Shown: one piece after another, positions 8,543 through 17,638 of the stretch | Layout of the letters: each line of letters opens with the position of its first letter | Numbering within the stretch: the first letter of the stretch is position 1 | Origin: Candidatus Omnitrophota bacterium | GTDB lineage: Bacteria; Omnitrophota; Koll11; Duberdicusellales; 4484-171 | DNA length: 29,628 nucleotides | Assembly: GCA_030692055.1 (NCBI GenBank) | Contig: JAUYCY010000178.1 | Location: forward strand, 1 to 29,628 | Direction of reading: 5' to 3' | Notes under the pieces: generated by a model | The model's input: the letters and a program-made list of their open reading frames with translations, nothing else | The model's database searches: none | What the model was told of the DNA's origin: nothing | Position numbers and translations under genes: made by a program

Positions 8543-9946
8543 ATGGTCTATCAAAATGAAGCGCAGATTTTTGACGGTAAGATTATCCTGGAACAGGACG
8601 GCAAAATACAAATTAAAAATCCCGAATTATTTAGAAAAAAAATTATTGACGCTATCGTAGATACGCTAATTCTAAGCGAACAAAGCCATATTAAAAAGCT
8701 ATGCTGCTGGGTAGCGCATGAAGCGGGATTAGAACTGGGGGTAATTCCTTCTTCGATTCAGGGTTTATACGAAGCAAGAGGTGCCGGAAAAGTGAGCGGT
8801 TTTACCGTTCCCGCGATGAATATACGTACGCTTACTTATGATTTAGCGCGCGCGGTTTTTCGTGCGGCCGCAAAGATTGACGCCGGAGCGTTTATTTTTG
8901 AGATTGCTAAAAGCGAAATCGGCTATACCGACCAGCGGCCATTAGAATACACTTCGGTAATTACGCTGGCCGCATTAAAAGAAGGTTATAAAGGCCCTAT
9001 TTTTTTGCAAGGCGACCATTTTCAGGTTAAGGCAAAAAACTTCTTGCAAGACAGCGAGAAAGAGATTACTCTCTTAAAGAATCTAATCAATGAGGCGATA
9101 GCTGCTTCTTTTTATAACATAGATATTGATACTTCTACCTTAGTTGATCTATCAAAAACAACCTTGGATGAGCAACAAAAGTTAAATTATGAAGTATGCG
9201 CATTGCTCACTAAACACATAAGACAAGCACAACCTAAAGGCGTGGAGATATCCATTGGTGGAGAGATAGGAGAAGTAGGAGGAAAAAATTCTACCCCCGA
9301 AGAGTTATACGCATATCTTAAAGGTTACCTTAAACAAATAGGTAATCTCAAAGGAATCTCAAAGATAAGCATTCAAACAGGCACATCGCACGGAGGAGTG
9401 GTGCTCCCTGACGGCTCTATTGCTAAAGTTAGCCTAGATTTTGATACTCTTAAAAATTTATCTGAAATCGCGCGAAAAGATTACAATATGGCTGGTGCAG
9501 TACAGCATGGGGCTTCAACTTTACCGAACGAAGCATTTCATACTTTTTCTGAAATCGAATGCGCAGAAATTCATTTAGCTACACAATTTCAAAATATTGT
9601 TTATGACTATCTTCCGCTGTCCCTAAAAGAAAAAATCTACGCATGGCTTAATCAAAACTGCGCAGCAGAGAAGAAACCCAATATGACCAACGACCAGTTT
9701 ATCTACAAAACCAGGAAAAGCGCTTTAGGGCCATTTAAAAAAGAAATTCATTCCCTTCCAAAAGAATGGAAAGGTAAGATTTCCTCTATTTTAGAAGAGG
9801 AGTTTTCGTTTCTTTTTGAAAAGCTTAACATAAAAAATACGAAAGATTACGTGGAAAAATACGTTAAAAAAGTAGCGATAGTAAAGAAAAAAGGAAATTT
9901 TCTGCAGGAAGAAAAAGAACTGGGAAAGTTAGAGGGTGCAGATTAA
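8543..9946 (+). CDS. Class II (zinc) fructose-bisphosphate aldolase family protein, long form
   Basis: A 467-residue aldolase of the metal-dependent class II fold. Metal and active-site positions are visible: D158-H159 in QGDHF, E241 and E244 in GGEIGEVGG, H283 in QTGTSHGG and H322 in VQHGAST. The barrel covers about residues 75-350. The family's usual length is 280-360, so the first 70 and last 110 residues are extra: a mostly helical N-terminal lead and a Lys-rich C-terminal segment of unknown use. Fructose-1,6-bisphosphate is the likely substrate given the phosphofructokinase-like gene just before; tagatose-bisphosphate cannot be excluded. AAAGGAGG lies before the ATG and comes from the preceding repeat element. 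Confidence 0.87.
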   Translation: MVYQNEAQIFDGKIILEQDGKIQIKNPELFRKKIIDAIVDTLILSEQSHIKKLCCWVAHEAGLELGVIPSSIQGLYEARGAGKVSGFTVPAMNIRTLTYDLARAVFRAAAKIDAGAFIFEIAKSEIGYTDQRPLEYTSVITLAALKEGYKGPIFLQGDHFQVKAKNFLQDSEKEITLLKNLINEAIAASFYNIDIDTSTLVDLSKTTLDEQQKLNYEVCALLTKHIRQAQPKGVEISIGGEIGEVGGKNSTPEELYAYLKGYLKQIGNLKGISKISIQTGTSHGGVVLPDGSIAKVSLDFDTLKNLSEIARKDYNMAGAVQHGASTLPNEAFHTFSEIECAEIHLATQFQNIVYDYLPLSLKEKIYAWLNQNCAAEKKPNMTNDQFIYKTRKSALGPFKKEIHSLPKEWKGKISSILEEEFSFLFEKLNIKNTKDYVEKYVKKVAIVKKKGNFLQEEKELGKLEGAD

Positions 9947-10287
9947 ATGAAGCAGCAACTTTCGAAGCCCTAAGGCATAAAAAAGGTGCGTAGCTGAACT
10001 TAATCCTTGGCATATACCTCAATAAAAATATCAAGGTAAATGTCAAGGATTTCTGCCAGAGGCAGACCCGCCCACATATAATAAAATATCAGTGGCGGGC
10101 AATTCGCAGTCCCGTTACCCTAGTCCAACAGGACACCCTGCTGGGTAGATAAATATATTAAGGTGCGGGACGTCCCGTACCTTAATAATTAAATATAGGA
10201 AACGGGACAGACGCTTCGCTACGATTTATGTTCGCCGGTAGCCTGCCAGTAGGCAGGGCTGCCACAAATCGTCTGCTCATTGAAGGA
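9943..10287 (+). repeat. Intergenic hairpin element, composite copy (P2/D) filling the aldolase-ilvD gap
   Basis: This accounts for most of the 347-base gap. In order: a left hairpin homologous to P1 (9943-9999); an inverted repeat AATCCTTGGCAT... (10002-10019 with 10034-10051, 16 of 18 paired); a small hairpin CTGCCagaGGCAG (10053-10065); CCCGCCCAC (10067-10075) with GTGGCGGG (10092-10099), followed by CAATTCGCAG as in copy A; a 32-base near-perfect palindrome centred at 10171/10172; and a right hairpin ACGATTTATG (10221-10230) with CACAAATCGT (10263-10272). It ends GTCTGCTCATTGAAGGAGG, which is the ilvD ribosome binding site. Confidence 0.7.
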
Positions 10288-10293
10288 GGAAAG

Positions 10294-11955
10294 ATGCGTT
10301 CAGATAAAATCAAAAAAGGAATAGAACGATTGCCTAACCGCGCTCTCTTGTATGGCACAGGCCTGCATAGCTCGCATATTGATAGGCCATTTATTGGTAT
10401 CGCTTCTTCGTTTACCGATATTATTCCTGGCCATACTAATATGCGCACCCTGGAAAGATTCGTTGAAAGGGGAATAGAAAATGCGGGAGGAACGCCATTT
10501 ATTTTCGGTGTACCTGGCATTTGCGATGGTATCGCTATGGGCCATATTGGTATGCGTTACTCCCTACCCTCGCGAGAATTGATTGCCGATATCATTGAAA
10601 CAATCGCCTCAGCTAATAGTTTGGACGGACTAATACTTTTAACTAACTGCGATAAAATCACTCCTGGCATGATTATGGGGGCTTTACGAATAAATATTCC
10701 CACCATAGCTATTACTGCAGGGCCAATGCTAGGAGGCCATTTCGGTAAAAAACGGCTTGCCTTGGTACGCGACACCTTTGAGGCTGTCGGAAGATTAAAG
10801 GCTGGGAAAATAAGTGAGTATGAGGCTAAGATTTTAGAATGTGAGGCGTGTCCTTCTTGCGGTTCGTGCCAAGGTTTATACACTGCCAATACTATGGCTT
10901 GCCTTACTGAAACCATGGGGCTGTCTTTGCCTTATTGCGCCGCAACTCCGGCGGTTTTAAATAGGAAACAGCGTATTGCCTATGAAAGCGGACAAAGAAT
11001 TCTCTCACTAATCAAAAAAAATATAAAACCGAGGGATATTATAAATAAAAAGTCCCTAGAGAATGCTATTAGCGTGGATATGGCATTGGGTGGTTCTACC
11101 AATACTGTTTTACACCTCATGGCAATAGCCAGCGAAGCGAAAGTTAATTTAACCTTAGACGATTTTGACCGAATCAGCAAAAAAATACCTAATATATCCA
11201 AATTAGAGCCTGCCGGCGAATACTACATGGAAGATTTGGATTATGCCGGAGGCATACCAGCGGTTTTAAAAAGATTAATTAATAGTTTGAATGACAATAT
11301 TACTGTTTGCGGTGAAAGAATAAAAGATGTTGCCAAGAAAGCAGTTATCTACGATAACGATGTTATACGCCCACTAGATAATCCTTACAGTAAAGAAGGC
11401 GGAATTGCTATTCTTTATGGAAATCTGGCGCCACAAGGTTCAGTAGTTAAACAGTCGGCAGTAGATTCCGATATCTTAAAGTTTGAAGGTAATGCCCAGG
11501 TATTTGATTCAGAAGAACAAGCTATGCGGGCAATTGTAGGTGGTGCGATTAAGAAGGGAAGTGTTGTGGTAATTCGATATGAAGGGCCTTGTGGAGGCCC
11601 AGGCATGAGGGAAATGCTTTCCCCAACTTCAGCTATAGTAGGTATGGGGTTACATAAAAATGTTGCTTTAATAACTGACGGACGCTTTTCCGGAGGAACG
11701 CGAGGCCCGTGCATTGGGCATATTTCTCCAGAAGCAGCCTTAGGAGGCCTTATTGCCTACATAAGGAATGGGGATAAAATAATCATTGATATCTCAAGGC
11801 GTAAAGTTGAATTAAAGGTGAGTAAAACAGAAATTGACAAAAGAAAGAAAATGATGAAAATTTTACCGCCGAAGGTCCAATCTGGATATTTACATAGATA
11901 TGCAAAAATGGTTACCTCTGCTTCTACGGGAGCGATTTATAGAGATGGTGATTAA
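10294..11955 (+). CDS. ilvD: Dihydroxy-acid dehydratase
   Basis: A 553-residue IlvD/Edd family protein. It removes water from 2,3-dihydroxy acids in valine, leucine and isoleucine synthesis, using an iron-sulfur cluster. Visible signatures: [51 protein letters not shown], and near the C-terminus [17 protein letters not shown] and [13 protein letters not shown]. The three Cys motifs give the expected cluster ligands. The ATG at 10294 is preferred over the in-frame upstream start at 10228, because GAAGGAGGA lies 4 bases before it and the upstream codons fall inside the repeat element. No other branched-chain gene is nearby, so it stands alone between a glycolysis pair and the rod-shape operon. 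Confidence 0.95.
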   Translation: MRSDKIKKGIERLPNRALLYGTGLHSSHIDRPFIGIASSFTDIIPGHTNMRTLERFVERGIENAGGTPFIFGVPGICDGIAMGHIGMRYSLPSRELIADIIETIASANSLDGLILLTNCDKITPGMIMGALRINIPTIAITAGPMLGGHFGKKRLALVRDTFEAVGRLKAGKISEYEAKILECEACPSCGSCQGLYTANTMACLTETMGLSLPYCAATPAVLNRKQRIAYESGQRILSLIKKNIKPRDIINKKSLENAISVDMALGGSTNTVLHLMAIASEAKVNLTLDDFDRISKKIPNISKLEPAGEYYMEDLDYAGGIPAVLKRLINSLNDNITVCGERIKDVAKKAVIYDNDVIRPLDNPYSKEGGIAILYGNLAPQGSVVKQSAVDSDILKFEGNAQVFDSEEQAMRAIVGGAIKKGSVVVIRYEGPCGGPGMREMLSPTSAIVGMGLHKNVALITDGRFSGGTRGPCIGHISPEAALGGLIAYIRNGDKIIIDISRRKVELKVSKTEIDKRKKMMKILPPKVQSGYLHRYAKMVTSASTGAIYRDGD

Positions 11956-11997
11956 GACAGTTACATTTTTAAACACAGCATATTTAGTTTAAAGTTA

Positions 11998-12026
11998 TTG
12001 ACATTATGACATGCCTTTGTTATTAT
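11998..12026 (+). promoter_or_regulatory. Sigma-70-type promoter of the mreB operon
   Basis: A perfect -35 TTGACA (11998-12003), a 17-base spacer, and TATTAT (12021-12026) as the -10. Transcription would start near 12033, giving a leader of about 100 bases before mreB. This is the best promoter match in the window and marks a transcription unit separate from ilvD. Confidence 0.65.
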
Positions 12027-12044
12027 TTTTATATCCTTTTCTAT

Positions 12045-12129
12045 GGTATAGGAAAGTATACCCTAAAGGGCACAAGTAAAACTTTCCTAACCACTGAAAA
12101 TAACCTAAATAGTTATTACCGAAGGTAAT
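12045..12129 (+). promoter_or_regulatory. mreB leader with two small hairpins, one over the ribosome binding site
   Basis: GGTATA (12045-12050) pairs with TATACC (12057-12062). ATTACC (12115-12120) pairs with GGTAAT (12124-12129) across GAA, so the only Shine-Dalgarno-like stretch, GAAGGT at 12121-12126, lies in the loop and stem. Translation could therefore depend on opening this hairpin. No known riboswitch or leader family is recognised. Confidence 0.4.
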
Positions 12130-12135
12130 TTTCTT

Positions 12136-13218
12136 GTGATTAATAAAATACGTAAAGCTTTTAGCTTGGCGACAAGGGGAATAAGTAACCTCCTTGGTCA
12201 TTTCTCTAACGATATCGGTATAGATCTAGGAACTGCGACGACCCTTGTTTACGTAAGAGGCCAAGGAATCGTATTGTGCGAGCCTTCGGTTGTGGCGATT
12301 TATAAAAATACCGGGGCTGTGCTTGCAGTAGGCGAAGAAGCGAAACGAATGATTGGCAGGACTCCAGGTAGCATTGTTGCCATAAGGCCTATGAAAGACG
12401 GTGTTATAGCGGATTTTGATGTTACCGAACAGATGTTACGATATTTCATTAATAAAGTAAACCCACCGAGTATATTTAGCAGTTTCCGTAGGCCTCGTAT
12501 AGTAGTAGCAGTGCCTTCAGGGATTACGGAAGTTGAAAAAAGAGCGGTTAGGGATTCCGCAATTAAAGCCGGGGCCAGAGAGGTTATTCCTATCGAGCAG
12601 TCTCTATCTGCGGCAATTGGGATAGGTCTTCCTATAACAGAACCGCAAGGCAATATGATTATCGACATTGGCGGAGGAACCACTGAAATAGCTGTTATTT
12701 CGCTCGGCAGTGCAGTATTTGCCCGTTCTATAAGAGTTGGTGGCGATGAGATGGATGAAGCTATCATTGAGCATATGAAAAAGGTTTACAACCTTTTAGT
12801 TGGAGAAAGAAGCGCCGAGGAAATAAAGATAAAAATAGGTTCGGCTTGGCCGCTTGAAGAAGAATTAACCATCGAAGTGCGCGGAAGGGATTTAATCACG
12901 GGGTTACCGAAATTTATCAGGGTAAGCTCTGAAGAGATAAGAGAGGCGCTGCAGGCCCCCGTAAGAGAAATTATAGAAGCGACAAAAGTTACCTTAGAAC
13001 GTACCCCGCCAGAGCTAGCTGCGGATTTAATAGAGAAAGGGATAGTTCTTTGTGGTGGCGGATCTCTGCTACGAGGTATAGATAAATTAATTTCTGAACA
13101 GACAGGTTTAGCTTGTTTTGTCGTCGATGATCCCTTAACTTCCGTCGCTTTAGGCACAGGGAAAGTGTTGGAAGAGCCACGATTTTTGAAAAAAATTGCG
13201 CTTGCAGCATCCCTCTAG
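12136..13218 (+). CDS. mreB: Rod shape-determining protein MreB
   Basis: A 360-residue bacterial actin that forms membrane-bound filaments and directs lateral wall synthesis. Phosphate-binding motif [21 protein letters not shown] (about residues 26-46), [17 protein letters not shown] (about 175-191) and [18 protein letters not shown] near the C-terminus match the family. The start is GTG at 12136 with no in-frame ATG ahead of the conserved FSNDIG. That gives about 24 residues before FSNDIG, including an amphipathic-looking [15 protein letters not shown] that could bind membrane. First gene of an mreB-mreC-mreD-mrdA-rodA cluster, though a 210-base hairpin region separates it from mreC. Confidence 0.95.
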   Translation: MINKIRKAFSLATRGISNLLGHFSNDIGIDLGTATTLVYVRGQGIVLCEPSVVAIYKNTGAVLAVGEEAKRMIGRTPGSIVAIRPMKDGVIADFDVTEQMLRYFINKVNPPSIFSSFRRPRIVVAVPSGITEVEKRAVRDSAIKAGAREVIPIEQSLSAAIGIGLPITEPQGNMIIDIGGGTTEIAVISLGSAVFARSIRVGGDEMDEAIIEHMKKVYNLLVGERSAEEIKIKIGSAWPLEEELTIEVRGRDLITGLPKFIRVSSEEIREALQAPVREIIEATKVTLERTPPELAADLIEKGIVLCGGGSLLRGIDKLISEQTGLACFVVDDPLTSVALGTGKVLEEPRFLKKIALAASL

Positions 13219-13241
13219 ACAACCATTTATTCTCTCTCAGG

Positions 13242-13373
13242 CGTTTACCCCGTGGCTTGCCACGGGGATGAAGCCGAAATCGTAAACGTAGTTGACCTCA
13301 TTCCAAGGCAATGAATGAACCAGTGATAATATTAGCATAGAACATACTCCGCGGCTTGCCGCGGAGACTGGTT
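13242..13373. repeat. Paired mirror-image hairpins with CTTG tetraloops between mreB and mreC
   Basis: Two 8-bp GC stems each carry a CTTG loop: CCCCGTGG/CCACGGGG (13248-13267) and CTCCGCGG/CCGCGGAG (13347-13366). Each is enclosed by a perfect 7-bp outer stem, CGTTTAC/GTAAACG (13242-13288) and AACCAGT/ACTGGTT (13318-13373). In the first the inner hairpin abuts the 5' outer arm; in the second it abuts the 3' outer arm, so the pair is arranged as mirror images. A short TCATT/AATGA stem lies between them. It could be a mobile palindromic element or a structured mRNA segment inside the operon. Confidence 0.75.
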
Positions 13374-13428
13374 GATATAATAATATAAACCGAAGAACTT
13401 AAAAAGTTCAAAGGTCACCTAAGCTCTC

Positions 13429-14154
13429 TTGCGTCTACCTTCTAAAATAAAATCTAAATACATAGCCGCAGGCATTTTATTTATTTTCCTTCTTATCTTT
13501 CCTTTCAAAAACTTTATCGAAAATATATTTATATTTTTTTCAAGCGAACTTCGTTTATCCCCACACCAAAATTATGCGAGAATAATTGAGCTACAAAAAA
13601 GAAATCTTTCCCTCGTTATTAAAATTAGACAACTTCATTACTTAGGAAACGAGAACGAAAAACTAAAGGCGGCGTTAGAATTCAAGAAACAAAGAAATAT
13701 CGAAGTTGTAGGCGTAGAAATTATATCTTTTGACCCTTCTAGCTGGCGAAGACTTGCCATAGTAAACGCCGGCAAAGATAAAGGATTGCAAAAAGGCTCT
13801 TACGTAATAAATGAAAACGGTTATTTGTTAGGTAAAATTAGCGAGGTAAAAAAGACCTATTCTTACCTAATGCTTATCGATGATCCAGATTTTAGCTTAC
13901 CTGTGTTTATAGGCGAAAACTCAACAGGCATGCTAAAAGGAACCTTGGGTGGAGTAGATATTTTTTATATAGAAGAAACAGACAACATAAAAGTGAAAGA
14001 CAGAATTTGGATAAAAATACCAAACACAACTTTTCCGATATACATTGGGGAAGTAAGGAAAGTTAAAAAGGACAGCAACAGTTTATTTTTAGGAATAAAT
14101 GTAGAATTATTCGTACGTAACCCCTTTCTTCATAAGATATTTGTTGTCAGATGA
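13429..14154 (+). CDS. mreC: Cell shape-determining protein MreC
   Basis: A 241-residue MreC, the periplasmic scaffold that links MreB filaments to the elongation synthases. One N-terminal membrane helix (YIAAGILFIFLLIFPF, about 11-26), a coiled-coil stretch (IIELQKRNLSLVIKIRQLHYLGNENEKL, about 48-75) and the beta-domain signatures VEIISFDPSSWRRLAIVNAGKDKGLQKG and GYLLGKISEV are in the right order. It is somewhat shorter than the usual 270-300. The reading frame has no ATG before the membrane helix; TTG at 13429 is the most upstream plausible start, and the ribosome binding site is poor. The stop overlaps mreD (ATGA). Confidence 0.88.
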   Translation: MRLPSKIKSKYIAAGILFIFLLIFPFKNFIENIFIFFSSELRLSPHQNYARIIELQKRNLSLVIKIRQLHYLGNENEKLKAALEFKKQRNIEVVGVEIISFDPSSWRRLAIVNAGKDKGLQKGSYVINENGYLLGKISEVKKTYSYLMLIDDPDFSLPVFIGENSTGMLKGTLGGVDIFYIEETDNIKVKDRIWIKIPNTTFPIYIGEVRKVKKDSNSLFLGINVELFVRNPFLHKIFVVR

Positions 14155-14597
14155 AGAAAGAAACCCTTAAAATAATTATCGCGCTTTTTATTCTTTTTAT
14201 TCTTGATCTACTAAACCCTTTCTACTACTCGCTTTATTGCGATTTTATTTTTTTAGGCATAGTTTTCCTTTCTTTGAATTTTACACTCGGCATATCTTTG
14301 GTTTTAAGTATTTTATTTGGCTCTCTTAGGGACTCTCTTTCTCCCTATGTAAAGTATTTCAGCATAATAGAATTTCCCTTCATTATTATAGTTGTCAACT
14401 ATTTCCTGCGTAATTTTCAAAAAAAAACAATCAAAATCTTTACATTTTTTAGCATTCTTATTGCCCATATAATTTTGAATATATATTATATAGGTTTATT
14501 TTCCCCTTTATTTTCTTTATTTTTTCTAATTCATTCATCGCTTCTATTCCTTGCGTTAAACTATTTATTAAAAAAATGGCTCATTTGGCAAGCCTAA
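14151..14597 (+). CDS. mreD: Rod shape-determining protein MreD
   Basis: A 148-residue, strongly hydrophobic protein with about five predicted membrane segments. Length, hydropathy and position directly after mreC (four-base overlap, ATGA) support MreD, whose sequence is poorly conserved across bacteria. MreD is an integral membrane partner of MreC in the elongasome. The call rests mainly on gene order and topology, not on a sequence motif. Confidence 0.82.
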   Translation: MKKETLKIIIALFILFILDLLNPFYYSLYCDFIFLGIVFLSLNFTLGISLVLSILFGSLRDSLSPYVKYFSIIEFPFIIIVVNYFLRNFQKKTIKIFTFFSILIAHIILNIYYIGLFSPLFSLFFLIHSSLLFLALNYLLKKWLIWQA

Positions 14598-14662
14598 GGT
14601 AATTTTTATGGGCTAAGACCTATAAAAAGTTTAATAATAATTAAATTAATCGTTCTTCTATC

Positions 14663-16357
14663 ATGAATTCGGATTATTTAATTCGATTTTTCCGCCGTCT
14701 ATATCTGGGTGGTTTTTTTGTACTTTTAGTTTCGCTTATGTATTATCAGGTTTTAAACGGTGACTATTATTTAAGGCGGGCAAAAAATAATTATGTCCGC
14801 GTAATTCCTCAGCGTTCAATTAGAGGAAATATTTTTGATAGAAATGCAAATATTCTGGCGTATGATAGGGCCGCTTTTAACATAGCGGTGATTCCCTCTC
14901 AAATTAAAGGGAAAGAAGACGTTATTTTTTCCAACTTGAGTAATTTTATGCATTGTGACCTCAATGCACTTCACAAAAATTATAATCGGAAATTGCAAAA
15001 TTTATTCAGCCCCGTAGATATAATTTCTGATATTGATAAAGTTGCTGCATTTAAATTGAAGGAAAGATTCGGCGATGATATCTTAATCGACCCCCAGCCA
15101 GAGCGTCAATACATTTATCCATATGAGTTTGCGCACCTTTTGGGCTACGTAAAGAACGCTGCGGCATTCTATGCGAACCTAAAACAATATGGCTATACCC
15201 CCCTTGAGCGCATTGGTTTTTCGGGAATAGAGCAGTATTATGACGACTATTTACGCGGACAAGACGGCGGCGACCTCATAGAAGTTAATGCTCGAGGTAA
15301 AATCGTAGGGCTTTTAGGGGTAAAAAATGCAAAAAAAGGTAAAGATGTTTATCTTACAGTTGATTATAGAATTCAAAAAGCAGCGTATGAGGCTATTGCG
15401 GGCAAAAAAGGAACAATAATTTTTATGGACTCCAGAAATGGTGAAATTCTTGCCTTGGTGTCTTTTCCTTCTTTTGACCCGGGCAATTTCATTAGGGGTA
15501 AGGATGTAGCCCGATTCCTGAACGCTAAAGACAAACCTATGCATAACCGCGCTACTGGATCAACCTATCCTTTGGGTTCAGCATTTAAACCCATAGTACT
15601 TGCTGCCGCCATACAAGAAGGAAAAATATCCCCTCATACAACTTTTGTCTGTAAGGGAAAATTTAATATCGGCCGTGCGGATTTTCATTGCGAAAAAATT
15701 CACGATGAAGAAAATGCATATGAAGGATTGGCGCATTCGTGCAATGTTTATTTTTATAATCTGGGTATAATCGTAGGTAGAGATATAATCACTCAGTGGG
15801 CAAAGAAATTTGGTTTAGATTCGCTAACGGACATAGATCTGCCTTATGAAAAAAAAGGCATTATTCCCTTCGCCGGATGGAATATCGGACAACGTTGGTA
15901 CATGGGGGATACTTTAAATTTAGCGATTGGCCAAGGCTATACTGAATGCTCTCCGATAGAAATTCTTTTAGCGATTAATGTTTTTGCTAATGAGGGGTAT
16001 TTAGTAAAACCGCGTGTTCTTAAAAGTATTGCCGATACGCAATCAGCCACTACGCATGGTTATATGATAGGCATCTCTAAAAATACTATAGCTATCGTAA
16101 AAAAAGCATTGGTAGGTGTTGTGGAAAAAGACGATGGCACAGCGCATATGCTTAAAGCCTTAAATCTAAAAATAGCGGGAAAAACAGGCACAGCGCAAAC
16201 AAAAAGCCGGCCGCACGGGTGGTTTGTAGGTTTTTTCCCTTACGACGAACCAAAATACTCTTTATGCGTATTTTTAGAAAACGGTGGCTCTAGCTACGAA
16301 GCGTTAAAAGTGGCATATCAGTTTCTTAACAAACTAAAAGAGGAAAAGATTTTTTAA
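14663..16357 (+). CDS. mrdA: Penicillin-binding protein 2 (elongation transpeptidase)
   Basis: A 564-residue class B penicillin-binding protein that cross-links lateral peptidoglycan. One N-terminal membrane helix (about 12-30) is followed by the pedestal domain opening (VIPQRSIRGNIFDRNANILA). The transpeptidase domain has the three active-site motifs: S306-A-F-K309 in YPLGSAFKP, an SCN triad in LAHSCNVYFYN, and KTGT at 507-510. The usual Ser-Thr-Phe-Lys is Ser-Ala-Phe-Lys here, which keeps the catalytic pair. It is followed 1 base later by rodA, its glycosyltransferase partner. The ATG at 14663 has no strong Shine-Dalgarno sequence. Confidence 0.95.
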   Translation: MNSDYLIRFFRRLYLGGFFVLLVSLMYYQVLNGDYYLRRAKNNYVRVIPQRSIRGNIFDRNANILAYDRAAFNIAVIPSQIKGKEDVIFSNLSNFMHCDLNALHKNYNRKLQNLFSPVDIISDIDKVAAFKLKERFGDDILIDPQPERQYIYPYEFAHLLGYVKNAAAFYANLKQYGYTPLERIGFSGIEQYYDDYLRGQDGGDLIEVNARGKIVGLLGVKNAKKGKDVYLTVDYRIQKAAYEAIAGKKGTIIFMDSRNGEILALVSFPSFDPGNFIRGKDVARFLNAKDKPMHNRATGSTYPLGSAFKPIVLAAAIQEGKISPHTTFVCKGKFNIGRADFHCEKIHDEENAYEGLAHSCNVYFYNLGIIVGRDIITQWAKKFGLDSLTDIDLPYEKKGIIPFAGWNIGQRWYMGDTLNLAIGQGYTECSPIEILLAINVFANEGYLVKPRVLKSIADTQSATTHGYMIGISKNTIAIVKKALVGVVEKDDGTAHMLKALNLKIAGKTGTAQTKSRPHGWFVGFFPYDEPKYSLCVFLENGGSSYEALKVAYQFLNKLKEEKIF

Positions 16358-16358
16358 T

Positions 16359-17462
16359 ATGTTTAATAGCGTATCGACCTTTAGACTAAAGTCATCCGCG
16401 ATGACAACAATTATTATGGGGATGATTTTTTTATCGATAGTAAGCGCGCTTGCACTTTACAGTAGCCTACATCAAGCAGGAGAATTCAAAGAACAAGATA
16501 TATTTTATAAGCAGATAACTTGGTTGATAATTTCAGGTATATCTTTCGTTATTTTTTCATTCTTAAATTATCGTTTACTGTTTGATATAGCATTTATTTT
16601 TTACGCGTTTAATTTAGTTCTGCTTGTTGCAGTAGATCTTTTTGGAAAAACTGCCCTAGGCGCACAACGTTGGCTAAATATAGGTGGTTTTAATTTTCAA
16701 CCCTCTGAATTATCAAAAGGGGCAATAATTTTTGTCCTGGCAAGATTATTTTCATCTACAGAGAAAAAGGGATTCTTTAGGGGAATTATTTTTCCGTTCA
16801 TTTTAGTTGCGCTTAATGCATTATTTATTGTTAAGCAACCTGATTTAGGCACAGCCTTAATTCTGATTTTCCTTTTTTTCATGATCGGATTTGCATCACA
16901 GGTTAAAAAAAGGTATTTCATCTTTCTTATTTTGTTCGCCGCCACCCTTTGTCCTTTCGCTTGGAATCACCTAAAAAGCTATCAACAAAAACGACTAATT
17001 GTTTTTCTTAATCCCAACGCCGAACCTCTCGGAGCCGGATACACCATTATTCAATCAAAAATAGCCATAGGCTCGGGAAGAATCATTGGTAAAGGTTTTC
17101 TTTCCGGCACCCAAAATCAATTCAACTTTCTTCCGGAAAGACATACGGATTTTATTTTTACGGTCATTGCTGAAGAATGGGGACTCATAGGGTCACTTTT
17201 TCTTCTTTTTGTCTACTTCTTAATAATTAAGAATATGCTTGAGATAATAAGATATTTAAAAGACCCTTTTGCAGTACTTCTTTCCTTAGGCATATCTTCC
17301 TTTTTCTTTCTTCAAGTTTTTATAAACATCGGGATGACGTTAGGTATTTTACCTGTTGTGGGCCTACCTTTAATGTTTATAAGCTACGGCGGAACCCATC
17401 TCTTAGTAAGTTTTTCTCTCTTGGGTATATTTTATAATATTTGGCGCCAGGCTAATAATTGA
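16359..17462 (+). CDS. rodA: RodA, SEDS-family peptidoglycan glycosyltransferase
   Basis: A 367-residue polytopic membrane protein of the SEDS family with about ten membrane segments. It polymerises lipid II glycan strands in complex with PBP2. Family signatures: GAQRWLNIGGFNFQPSELSK, KQPDLGTALIL, LPERHTDFIFTVIAEEWG with the catalytic-region Asp/Glu, and GLPLMFISYGGTHLL. The start lies 1 base after the mrdA stop, so the two are almost certainly co-translated. Neighbours and gene order distinguish RodA from the division paralogue FtsW. Confidence 0.95.
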   Translation: MFNSVSTFRLKSSAMTTIIMGMIFLSIVSALALYSSLHQAGEFKEQDIFYKQITWLIISGISFVIFSFLNYRLLFDIAFIFYAFNLVLLVAVDLFGKTALGAQRWLNIGGFNFQPSELSKGAIIFVLARLFSSTEKKGFFRGIIFPFILVALNALFIVKQPDLGTALILIFLFFMIGFASQVKKRYFIFLILFAATLCPFAWNHLKSYQQKRLIVFLNPNAEPLGAGYTIIQSKIAIGSGRIIGKGFLSGTQNQFNFLPERHTDFIFTVIAEEWGLIGSLFLLFVYFLIIKNMLEIIRYLKDPFAVLLSLGISSFFFLQVFINIGMTLGILPVVGLPLMFISYGGTHLLVSFSLLGIFYNIWRQANN

Positions 17463-17504
17463 TAGTTCCCTCAATAACGCTTTGCATATACCCAGATGAT
17501 ATAA

Positions 17505-17625
17505 AGGCGCTGTTGCATAATGCATCAGCGCCTGATTCCAATGATTGGAAACATTAACAATTTTAATCACTGTAATCAAGTTTTAATCGCTGAAATCAGG
17601 GACTGTTGCGAAACGCAACAGTCCC
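17505..17625. repeat. Three successive hairpins between rodA and the radical SAM gene
   Basis: AGGCGCTG/CAGCGCCT (17505-17533) also contains an inner TGCAT pairing. TTCCAAT/ATTGGAA (17536-17550) has a one-base loop. GGGACTGTTGCG pairs perfectly over 12 bp with 17614-17625 across an AAA loop (17599-17625). Between the last two lie AATCACTGTAATCAAG-type short repeats. The third hairpin ends 13 bases before the radical SAM ATG, so it may mask translation or mark an mRNA end. None has a T-run. Confidence 0.75.
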
Positions 17626-17638
17626 ATTAACTACAATT

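Noticed and set aside
10228..10293. Longer N-terminus for IlvD
   Set aside because: These codons lie in the right hairpin of the repeat element; the ATG at 10294 has GAAGGAGGA at the correct distance.
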